The notes below the pieces were generated by a model, which made no database searches, was not told the origin of the DNA, and was given only the letters and a program-made list of their open reading frames with translations. From contig JBBIST010000004.1 of the NCBI GenBank assembly GCA_037441125.1, positions 1 to 64,000 of the forward strand: DNA of 64,000 nt, in the 5' to 3' direction. Position numbers and translations under genes: made by a program. The DNA is from JALHMQ01 sp037441125 (GTDB taxonomy: Bacteria > Pseudomonadota > Gammaproteobacteria > Burkholderiales > Burkholderiaceae_F). Position 1 is the first letter of the stretch; each line of letters begins with the position of its first letter. Positions 24,415-30,671 of the stretch are shown here, in pieces.

Positions 24415-24954
24415 ATGAATGCATGGCTGCGGTTGTTCCTCGTGGTGCTGGGTTTCGCTCTGGCCGGGGCGTCATCGGCGCAGGCGACACGCGATCCGCA
24501 CGAGCACTTCTTCCAGGCCGGCTTCGGCGACTTGAAGGAGGAACTGGCGCTGGCGCGCGCCGAGGGCAAGCGCGGGCTGTTCCTGATGTTCTCCGCCGAG
24601 CACTGCCCGCCGTGTCTGGTCATGAAGCGCACGGTGCTCAACCAGGTGGCGGTGCAGGAACACTTCCGGCGCCACTTCCGCGTGCTCGAGATCGACTTCA
24701 ACGGCGACGTCGAGATGACCGACGTCGACGGGCGCACGATGCGCGCCAAGGACTACGCGCAGAAAGTCGCGCGCGTGCGCGCCACGCCGACCTTCATGGT
24801 GATCGGACTCGACGGCAAGGAGGTCCTGCGCCACGCCGGCACGACCGAGGGCCCGCGCCAGTTCATGTGGCTGGCCGATTACGTCGTCAACCGCGAGTAC
24901 CGGCAGCGGCCGTTCGAAGCGTTCTGGCGCGATCGCCTCGCGGCCGGCCGCTAG
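24415..24954 (+). CDS. soxW: Periplasmic SoxW-like thioredoxin
   Basis: The 179-aa protein has a signal peptide (LRLFLVVLGFALAGASSAQA) and a thioredoxin fold with the active site AEHCPPCLVMK (Cys64, Cys67). The cis-Pro region is VRATPTFMVIGLDGKEV. SoxW keeps the SoxY cysteine reduced and reactivates SoxYZ together with a CcdA/SoxV electron donor. The ATG follows a clear GGAGGG. It is the last gene of the sox transcript and is convergent with the anti-sigma gene. Confidence 0.88.
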   Translation: MNAWLRLFLVVLGFALAGASSAQATRDPHEHFFQAGFGDLKEELALARAEGKRGLFLMFSAEHCPPCLVMKRTVLNQVAVQEHFRRHFRVLEIDFNGDVEMTDVDGRTMRAKDYAQKVARVRATPTFMVIGLDGKEVLRHAGTTEGPRQFMWLADYVVNREYRQRPFEAFWRDRLAAGR

Positions 24955-25059
24955 GCGCCCGTCTGCGCCGGCGCGGTCGCGCGAGAAGCGCGGGGGTTCC
25001 GCCCGGACACGCTGTCGCAGGCCGGCCGCTTCGCGGCAGCCGCCGGCGGCTCGATCGTC

Positions 25060-25761
25060 CTACAGCCGCAGGTAGGTGTATCCCTCGCGCGCCTGCAACC
25101 GGCTGATCTCGGCGATGCCTGACGGCACCAGTTGCGCCTCGGCGATGACGTTTCGGGCATCGATCTGCCGGCGCGTCAGGGTGTTGCTGCAGACGCGGAA
25201 CTCGACGCCGCGGGCGCGCAACTCGCGCACCTGCGCGGCGTAGGGCCGACCGCCGTCGTCGCTGGCCCCCTGCAGCAGGAACTCGACCCCATGGTTGTGG
25301 GCGACGACTACGATCTTCGCGTCCGGCGCAGCGTCCAGGTGATTGCGCAGCGTGCGCAGGCTGGAGGAGACATGCTCGTTGCCGGCGATGTGGTAGACGA
25401 CGCGCGTTCCGGCGGGCGCCGGCTCCAGCCCCGACCACGGCTGCGCGACCAAGATCCAAGCCACCAGCAGCAGCGCCGCCAGACCGGGGGCTGCCGCAAG
25501 CCATCCGGCCGGAACACGACGCGCGTCGCGATGACCGTCGGGTGCGCGCAGCGAAGCGCGTAACGAGGCGCGCAGCCGCGCCGGCGCCGGCTGCGCCGGG
25601 CAGGCCAACGCCACCGCCCGGCCGAGCGCTTCCAGGCTCTGCGCTGCCGCGCGGCAGCGCCCGCAATCTGCCAGGTGCTCGTCGACCGCGCGCGCCTGCG
25701 CCGGGTCGAGTTCGCCGTCGGCGCGCGCGCCGAGCAGCTCGGCGGCCTCGATGCAGTTCAT
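25060..25761 (-). CDS. Membrane anti-sigma factor with a periplasmic DsrE-like domain
   Basis: The 233-aa protein has three parts. Residues 1-60 form a zinc-finger anti-sigma domain with His29, Cys33 and Cys36 (EHLADCGRC). Residues ~88-106 are a single membrane helix (PGLAALLLVAWILVA). Residues ~118-233 are a DsrE/DsrF-like domain (TRVVYHIAGNEHV, AKIVVVAHNHGVEFLL, EFRVCSNTLTRRQ with Cys191, VPSGIAEISRLQAREGYTYL). The last part is clearly homologous to the secreted protein encoded at 26478, including the Cys. The gene overlaps the ECF sigma gene by 4 bases. I infer that a periplasmic sulfur-binding domain controls sigma release. Confidence 0.85.
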   Translation of the reverse strand: MNCIEAAELLGARADGELDPAQARAVDEHLADCGRCRAAAQSLEALGRAVALACPAQPAPARLRASLRASLRAPDGHRDARRVPAGWLAAAPGLAALLLVAWILVAQPWSGLEPAPAGTRVVYHIAGNEHVSSSLRTLRNHLDAAPDAKIVVVAHNHGVEFLLQGASDDGGRPYAAQVRELRARGVEFRVCSNTLTRRQIDARNVIAEAQLVPSGIAEISRLQAREGYTYLRL

Positions 25762-26312
25762 GTTCCCGTCCGTTTGCCTGAAACTCGCTGGCCGATGAGC
25801 GTCTGCAACCTTCGCCGTGCCCGAGCCAGCCGCGACATCACGGTGCCGATCGGCGCGCCGACGATCCGTGCGATCTCCTTGTACGAACAGCCGTCGACTT
25901 GCCGCAGCCGCAGGACCTCGCGGAAGTCGTGCGGCAACTGCGCCATGCAGGCGCGAACCAGGTCGGCATCAGCGCGCGCGATCGCTGCCGCTTCCGGACT
26001 GACCGGCAGCACCACGACGGCGCCGGCTGCAACGCCGGCGTGCAGGTCCTCGTCGAAGTCTTCCGCCGTTCCCGGCAGGCGTTCGCGTTCCAACAGTTCG
26101 TAGCAGGCATTGCGCACGATCTTCAGCAGCCAGGGGCGGCCGTCGTCACCGCGCATTCCGTTGAAGTAGCGATAGGCACGCAGGTAAGCCTCCTGGACCG
26201 CGTCCTCGGCCAGCGCGTCGTCGCGCAGCAGGCAGCGTGCGAGGCCGAAGGCCGCGTCCAGATGCGGCAGCATGAGCCGCTCGAAGCGGTCGCGCTCGGA
26301 TGGCTCGTGCAT
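25758..26312 (-). CDS. ECF-type RNA polymerase sigma factor
   Basis: The 184-aa protein has sigma region 2 (RFERLMLPHLDAAFGLARCLL, LAEDAVQEAYLRAYRYFNGM, RPWLLKIVRNACYELLER) and region 4 (LPHDFREVLRLRQVDGCSYKEIA, IGTVMSRLARARRRL). The length is normal for an ECF factor. It overlaps its anti-sigma gene, the usual arrangement for a regulated pair. A palindromic promoter-like element at 26341-26358 lies 28 bases upstream and is shared with the divergent dsrE-like gene, suggesting autoregulation and a small regulon. Confidence 0.93.
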   Translation of the reverse strand: MHEPSERDRFERLMLPHLDAAFGLARCLLRDDALAEDAVQEAYLRAYRYFNGMRGDDGRPWLLKIVRNACYELLERERLPGTAEDFDEDLHAGVAAGAVVVLPVSPEAAAIARADADLVRACMAQLPHDFREVLRLRQVDGCSYKEIARIVGAPIGTVMSRLARARRRLQTLIGQRVSGKRTGT

Positions 26313-26340
26313 GCAGTAGAGATCGCTCGCAGACGGCGTC

Positions 26341-26358
26341 TATTCCCGGCCGGGAATA
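26341..26358. promoter_or_regulatory. Palindromic bidirectional ECF promoter element
   Basis: TATTCCCGGCCGGGAATA is a perfect 18-base palindrome in the 165-base gap between the sigma gene and the divergent dsrE-like gene. It presents GGGAATA toward both sides (GGGAATAAACC rightward, GGGAATAGACG leftward). GGAAT/GGGAATA sequences are common -35 elements of ECF sigma factors. Possible -10 elements are GGTATG about 16 bases downstream rightward, and TCTCTA at a similar distance leftward. The promoter role is inferred; the palindrome is observed. Confidence 0.6.
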
Positions 26359-26477
26359 AACCCGTGCCGGTTGCGGTATGGCGGGTCATGCCGGAAGGCG
26401 CAGCGCGCAGCGCTGCGCCGCGGCAGGCGATCGGGGGACCGCCGGTCGATCGACACGCTCAACAACCAGGAGACACG

Positions 26478-26936
26478 ATGAACAGGACCATGAAAGCGAT
26501 CGCCTTCGCTGCAGCGCTCGTCGCGCTGCCGATCGTCACGGCGGGCGCAAGTGCCGCAGCGCCGGGCTCCGGCCCGGTCGGACCGGACAAGGTCGTCTAT
26601 CACGTCAACGACACCGACCAGCAGGCGAGCAACGCGTTGCGCAACATCTCCAACCATCTCGAAGTCAATCCGGCCGCGAGGATCGTCGTCGTCACGCATG
26701 CCCGCGGCGTTGACTTCTTGTTCAACAACGCCAGGGATGCCAACGGCAACCCGTACGGGGTCGCCGTCGCGCAACTGAACCTGCGCGGGGTACGGTTCGA
26801 CGTGTGCGAGATCACGCTGCGCAACCGACAGCTCTCGAAGGACCGATTCATTCCCGAGGCCTCTTTCGTTCCCTCCGGGGTGGCGGAGATTACGCGCCTG
26901 CAACAGCGCGAGGGCTACGCTTACCTGCGTCCTTGA
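26478..26936 (+). CDS. Exported DsrE/DsrF-like protein
   Basis: The 152-aa protein has a cleavable signal peptide (KAIAFAAALVALPIVTAGASAAA) and a DsrE-like domain: DKVVYHVNDTDQQASNALRN, ARIVVVTHARGVDFLF, RFDVCEITLRNRQ with Cys110, VPSGVAEITRLQQREGYAYL. It is the free periplasmic twin of the anti-sigma sensory domain and is divergent from the sigma gene. DsrE-fold proteins carry sulfur on a Cys. This one could bind polysulfide or report sulfur load to the anti-sigma factor, but that is inference. The ATG has CAGGAG upstream. Confidence 0.85.
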   Translation: MNRTMKAIAFAAALVALPIVTAGASAAAPGSGPVGPDKVVYHVNDTDQQASNALRNISNHLEVNPAARIVVVTHARGVDFLFNNARDANGNPYGVAVAQLNLRGVRFDVCEITLRNRQLSKDRFIPEASFVPSGVAEITRLQQREGYAYLRP

Positions 26937-26995
26937 CCTCGCGCGCGGTATCGAACCCGCTGCGCCTGCGAGCGCCGGCCCGAGGTCGGCGCTCG

Positions 26996-27898
26996 TCACG
27001 CTTCGCCGGCCGCGCCGATCCGCTCGTAATAGCGGGCGCGCAGCACGAGGCGCGTGTGCGCCGGCGAATCGGTGAAGGCGGCGCGGTCGTGCAGGACGTT
27101 GTTGCACACGATCCCCATGCCCGGCTCCTGGCGCACCTGCAACACGTGCGGACTGGACGCGAGAACGCGCTGCAGCGCGTCGGCCGCGGCGCGCACGGCG
27201 TCGTCGTCGCTCCAGGCAATGCTGCGCGTGCGCGCCGTGTAGCGCATGTGCAGGTGGCCGCCGGCGTCGAGCGAAAACACCGGCCCGGTCTGGTCGCCTC
27301 GAGCGACCTCGCCTTCTTCCGCGCGCGCCGGGATGGTCATCGCGTCCGGCCGCATCAGCGCGGCGATGTGCGCCGGGTCTTGGTCGCGCAGCGCGATGTA
27401 GGCCAGTTCGTGATCGAGCAGGCGGTTCTCGCCGCCGTCTTCGGCGCGCTGCACGCAGTGCAGGATCATGGCGCGGATCCTGCGCTCGGGCGGGTTGTAG
27501 TAGCCGTCGGTGTGCCAGCGGATCGCCCGGTCCGTGTACGGGATGTAACCGGTTCGGGTGCCGCTGGCGGCCACCGCCAAGGGGGTGATGCCGTCGTCGT
27601 CGGCCAGATAGTTGACGTCGAGCGTGCGCAGGCCAAGCTGGGCGCCGATCGCGCGCGCGATCCGGGTCGCGTGTTCGCCGTCCGGCGGGCCGACGTAGAC
27701 CGCCATGTTGGTGCGCGCGCAGCGCTCGAGCAGCGCTTCGCGCTCGGCCGCGCTCAGCCGCAACGGGTCGGCGACCTCGACCGCGACGTCGGCCACGGTG
27801 CGCGCGCGACCGTCGAGCTTGCGCTGGCGCCACTGGCGGTAGGCGCGGTCGTTGCCGAGATCGAACGGGCTGTCCGCGGAGGCGCACATCGCCTTCAT
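26996..27898 (-). CDS. TauD/TfdA-family Fe(II)/2-oxoglutarate dioxygenase
   Basis: The 300-aa enzyme has the iron-binding HTDGYY motif (His129, Asp131) and a distal His in IVCNNVLHDRAAF (about His270). An Arg downstream in the TRLVLRARYYE region is suited for 2-oxoglutarate. TauD releases sulfite from taurine, but related dioxygenases act on many acids. It is the last gene of the leftward dsr accessory operon, overlapping the 225-aa gene by 4 bases. The context suggests an organosulfur or sulfur-linked substrate; nothing in the sequence proves it. Confidence 0.85.
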   Translation of the reverse strand: MKAMCASADSPFDLGNDRAYRQWRQRKLDGRARTVADVAVEVADPLRLSAAEREALLERCARTNMAVYVGPPDGEHATRIARAIGAQLGLRTLDVNYLADDDGITPLAVAASGTRTGYIPYTDRAIRWHTDGYYNPPERRIRAMILHCVQRAEDGGENRLLDHELAYIALRDQDPAHIAALMRPDAMTIPARAEEGEVARGDQTGPVFSLDAGGHLHMRYTARTRSIAWSDDDAVRAAADALQRVLASSPHVLQVRQEPGMGIVCNNVLHDRAAFTDSPAHTRLVLRARYYERIGAAGEA

Positions 27899-28572
27899 TC
27901 CGGCGGCATCGGCGCGTCGCTGCGTGGCGGCACGCCGGGCATCTCCGGGAACGGTCCGTCGGCGGGATCGGCGGCCTGGGCGACGATCGAGCCAGCGGTG
28001 CCGATCGTGTTGTCTAATACGCGGCGCAAGGTCGAGATCGCCTCGGGCGCCTCGAACGACATCACCTGATCGGCGACCCAGGCGCGGTCCTGCGGCGCGA
28101 CCACGGCCAGCAGCGCCGAGCTGCAGCAGCGCATGAAGTCGGCCGCCTGGCCTTCGCCTTCGCCGAAGTCGAGCTGCGCGTAGTCATCGGCGCGGATGTT
28201 GAACAGGTCGATGAAGCGCCGCTGCGCCGCCTCCTGGTCGGTGGCGAGCAGCCGCGCCTCGTTCTCGGCCACCAGGTCAGCGAGCTTCCTGACCATCGAC
28301 ACGGTGAACACGCGACGCTCGGGCAGAGCCAGGCGGGCAAAGGCGAGCCGATCGGCGACCTGGCTGAGAAACACCAGGTATTCGCGCAGGACGTCGAAGA
28401 ACTGCTCGCTCGCCTCGATCTCGAACTGCGCACTGCGCATGCGCTTGATCGTGGCCACACCGAGCCGCCAGGCGCTGAAGGCGGCCACGCCGGCGAGTGT
28501 GGCCGGATCGCGCGCCTTGTCCTTGGCGAAAAAGCGGCTCTTCGTGCGCCGCAGGATGGCCGAAGCGCTCAA
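27895..28572 (-). CDS. Conserved protein of unknown function in the dsr accessory operon
   Basis: I do not recognise this 225-aa protein. It is rich in alpha-helix: an N-terminal basic stretch (AILRRTKSRFFAKDKARD) is followed by ATLAGVAAFSAWRLG, a long FFDVLREYLVFLSQVADRL helix, and ADFMRCCSSALLAVV with an adjacent Cys pair. It has a Pro-rich C terminus (GPFPEMPGVPPRSD). No signal peptide or membrane helix is evident. It overlaps the dioxygenase gene by 4 bases and the cysteine-less DsrC-like gene by 4 bases. It is therefore a fixed member of this operon, probably cytoplasmic. Confidence 0.75.
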   Translation of the reverse strand: MSASAILRRTKSRFFAKDKARDPATLAGVAAFSAWRLGVATIKRMRSAQFEIEASEQFFDVLREYLVFLSQVADRLAFARLALPERRVFTVSMVRKLADLVAENEARLLATDQEAAQRRFIDLFNIRADDYAQLDFGEGEGQAADFMRCCSSALLAVVAPQDRAWVADQVMSFEAPEAISTLRRVLDNTIGTAGSIVAQAADPADGPFPEMPGVPPRSDAPMPPE

Positions 28573-28898
28573 TAGCCTCCCTTGCCGAAGGGCTTCGGCA
28601 GTCCGGCGATCTTGACCCCCTGCTTGGCCGGGCCGCCCGGGAACAGGTCGTACAGGGTCTTGCTGTCGTGGTGCGGCAGCAACTCGACCAGCTCCTTCAA
28701 CATGTTGCGGTAGTTCGGCGTCTGCCCGTGCTCGCGATACTGGTCGCGCAGGTAGTTGATCACCGCCCAGTGATCGTCGCTGAGGGCGATGCCTTCGGCC
28801 TCGGCGATGACCGCGGGCACGTCGTCGCCGTAGTTCGCTTCCAGCAGGTAGCCTTCTTCATCGGTTGGCAGTTCGGTGCCGTTGACTTGATAGGTCAT
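28569..28898 (-). CDS. Cysteine-less DsrC homologue (RspA-type)
   Basis: The 109-aa protein is clearly DsrC/TusE-like (GTELPTDEEGYLLE, SDDHWAVINYLRDQYREHG, LYDLFPGGPAKQGVKIAGLP). Yet both functional cysteines are gone: the upstream position in KQACK is KQGVK, and the C terminus is GKGGY instead of GCV. It therefore cannot carry sulfur as DsrC does. Cys-free DsrC-like proteins have been proposed to act as regulators (RspA), helped by the helix-turn-helix-like part of the fold. Its place between tandem TusA and an unknown gene, divergent from dsrA, suits such a role. Confidence 0.88.
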   Translation of the reverse strand: MTYQVNGTELPTDEEGYLLEANYGDDVPAVIAEAEGIALSDDHWAVINYLRDQYREHGQTPNYRNMLKELVELLPHHDSKTLYDLFPGGPAKQGVKIAGLPKPFGKGGY

Positions 28899-28916
28899 CG
28901 GGTCGTGCTCCTCGCG

Positions 28917-29408
28917 TCAATTGACCGTGGCGCCGGCCGCGGTCAGGTAGAACTCGAACTCGCCCGGCGCCGGCTCGAAGCGATCGACCAGGCGCACCGC
29001 GCCGTCGGCGGTCCAGGCATCGACATCGGCCGGGGCGCTCGGGCAGTTGCTGATCAGCACCAGCACTTCGCCCGGTCGCATGCCGCGCAGCAGGCGGCGT
29101 GCCTCGACGATCGGCCCCGGGCAACTCGCGCCTCGCAGGTCGAGCACGACGCTGCCGCGGCTGGCCGCCGACAGCGTCGGGCGCCGGATCGTGTAGGCGT
29201 AGCGGCGGCCGTTGATCCGCTCGGTGGCGATCACTTCATGGCCGGTCTGATCGGCCCAGGAGCGCAGGTCGTCGCCGGTTCCGGGACAGTCGGAGATCAG
29301 CACCAGCGACTGTCCATCGGGCAGATCGTCGAGCATCTTCTTGGCGCCGAGCAGCGGCAGCGGGCACGACAGTCCGGTCATGTCGAGGCGAATCGGCGGC
29401 GGGCTCAT
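28917..29408 (-). CDS. Tandem TusA-like sulfur carrier
   Basis: The 163-aa protein consists of two TusA domains in a row. The first has DMTGLSCPLPLLGAKKML with Cys15, the second DLRGASCPGPIVEARRLL with Cys96. Each has a second Cys after the following strand (ISDCPGT, Cys41; ISNCPSA, Cys122), as in many TusA homologues. TusA binds sulfane sulfur as persulfide and hands it to DsrEFH and DsrC. Normal TusA is ~80 aa, so this is an internal duplication or fusion. The start MSPPPIRLD is chosen; the upstream extension overlaps the preceding gene. Confidence 0.88.
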   Translation of the reverse strand: MSPPPIRLDMTGLSCPLPLLGAKKMLDDLPDGQSLVLISDCPGTGDDLRSWADQTGHEVIATERINGRRYAYTIRRPTLSAASRGSVVLDLRGASCPGPIVEARRLLRGMRPGEVLVLISNCPSAPADVDAWTADGAVRLVDRFEPAPGEFEFYLTAAGATVN

Positions 29409-29433
29409 GGCAACGTCATCCTCCCTGCGGGCG

Positions 29434-30030
29434 TCAATGGCCGACCGCGGCCACCGACTTGTGCGGCACGAACAGGCCGCAGCCAAGCTTGCGATGCAGG
29501 CCGATGCCTTGCGCTTGCGCCTTCAGCGAGTCCTCGGCCGAAAGGCCATGCAGCATCAGGCTGAACCCGGTCCAGGTGCGGCCGGCGAAGCGCAAGTCGG
29601 CGCGCCGGCCGACGATCGCCTCGCAGTCGAGACCCAGGTCGTCGACTGCGCGCGCAACGATCGCGACGAAGGCTTGCTCGTCGTCGGCCTCGGTAACCAC
29701 GCGATGCGCGTACAGGACCGGATGGGCGAGCAGTTCACGCACGCTGGCGCGACCGAGTCGCAGCCGGTCCGGCAGATCGAGCTCGCAGCCCTGGAGTCTC
29801 TCGCCGGCAGTGCGTCTGGCCGGCGGCACGCGCAACGTCAGGCGCGCGCGGCCGCCCAGCAGGTACTCGTGCGCGCACGGCGTCAGGCCGCGCAGCGGAT
29901 GCACGCCGGCGAGCGGTTCCTCGTCCAGCCAAGGTGCCGCCGCCTGCAAGGCGCGATACAGATCGGGCGCGTAGGCGCGCGGCACGCGGTCACCGGCGAG
30001 GGCAAAGCTCAGATCGAGCCAGCGATTCAT
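29434..30030 (-). CDS. Cas6/Cmx6-like RAMP protein in the dsr accessory operon
   Basis: The 198-aa protein resembles the Cas6 variant of type I-MYXAN (Cmx6). Matching stretches are WLDLSFALAGDRVPRAYAPD, LYRALQAAAPWLDEE, LAGVHPLRG, RARLTLRVP, and the C-terminal GFSLMLHGLSAEDSLKAQAQ followed by GIGLHRKLGCGLFVPH. That last stretch is a RAMP glycine-rich loop. Cas6 proteins cut CRISPR transcripts, but no array is near and the window's CRISPR system is type I-C, which uses Cas5c. Flanking genes are tandem TusA and an 87-aa unknown. A sulfur-related or RNA-processing role is open. Longer starts up to 30168 would overlap the upstream gene. Confidence 0.7.
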   Translation of the reverse strand: MNRWLDLSFALAGDRVPRAYAPDLYRALQAAAPWLDEEPLAGVHPLRGLTPCAHEYLLGGRARLTLRVPPARRTAGERLQGCELDLPDRLRLGRASVRELLAHPVLYAHRVVTEADDEQAFVAIVARAVDDLGLDCEAIVGRRADLRFAGRTWTGFSLMLHGLSAEDSLKAQAQGIGLHRKLGCGLFVPHKSVAAVGH

Positions 30031-30121
30031 CGCTTCCACTTCGCGCCGGTCGGGCCGCGGATCGGCCGGCAGAATCGGCTGCACGCTCGCCGAACGGCGC
30101 AACTGCCAAGGCTCCGCCGCC

Positions 30122-30385
30122 TCATGGCCGCTCGCCGCCGGCGGCGCGCTGTTCGCGCGCCCAGGCATCCATCGCCGTCGCCCAAGCCTGGGCCGTTTCG
30201 GCGTCGATGTCGAACACCGTGAAGCGCTTGCCCTCGCGGATACGCACGCGCAGCAGGCTCAGGCCACCGTGGCGGTAGTCGACCTGCTGCAGTTCGACCT
30301 CCTGGCCGCCGATCGGCGCGCGCAGACGCGCGAGCGTGCGCAGGCTGAGCTTTTCCTCGGATGGGTCGGGGATTTCGCTGATCAT
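30122..30385 (-). CDS. Small conserved protein of unknown function, first of the dsr accessory operon
   Basis: I do not recognise a function for this 87-aa protein. It starts MISEIPDPSEEKLSLRTLAR, is predicted to have beta strands (VELQQVDYRHGGLSLLRVRI, RFTVFDIDAETA) and ends in a helix (AQAWATAMDAWAREQRA). It lacks Cys, a signal peptide and membrane segments. It is the first gene of the leftward accessory operon, back to back with dsrA, and lies 91 bases before the Cas6-like gene. An alternative start 10 codons upstream (30415) has no better ribosome binding site. Confidence 0.7.
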   Translation of the reverse strand: MISEIPDPSEEKLSLRTLARLRAPIGGQEVELQQVDYRHGGLSLLRVRIREGKRFTVFDIDAETAQAWATAMDAWAREQRAAGGERP

Positions 30386-30671
30386 GATGCGAGCGCGAGC
30401 ACGTTGTGACGCCAATCACGGCCGAAATCTATACCGGCACGATGCCTGCATCGACCATAACTCGCGCCGGCAGCGTCTCCCACCCTTTGGGATTATGCGG
30501 CTAATCATCGAGGGTGATGGCTGCTGCGGAGTCTGCCCCGTAGGATCGGCGGCGACTGTTTCTGCGGCAGCGGCCGGCAACCGGCGCACGAAGCCTTCGT
30601 GACGCGTGGCGGCAACCTCCTGCCGCTGCCGACCGAGAGTGCGCGACGCCGCAACTGAGGAGATCCGAACC
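30386..30671. promoter_or_regulatory. Divergent control region of dsrA and the accessory operon
   Basis: The 286-base gap between two divergent operons contains no gene. A dyad GATTA-TGCGGC-TAATC lies at 30491-30506 and is a candidate operator. Rightward, TATACC at 30431-30436 could be a -10 element with a poor -35. The dsrA ribosome binding site GAGGAG is at 30656-30661. The nearby NarL-type regulator (43131) is a plausible binding protein, but no clear NarL heptamers were found. Confidence 0.5.

Noticed and set aside
24955..25059. Hairpin GCCGC-TTC-GCGGC between convergent soxW and the anti-sigma gene.
   Set aside because: Short stem without U-tract in a very GC-rich context; not distinctive enough to call a terminator.
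30031..30168. Longer start for the Cas6-like protein.
   Set aside because: It would overlap the upstream 87-aa gene and adds Pro/Ala-rich sequence absent from the family.
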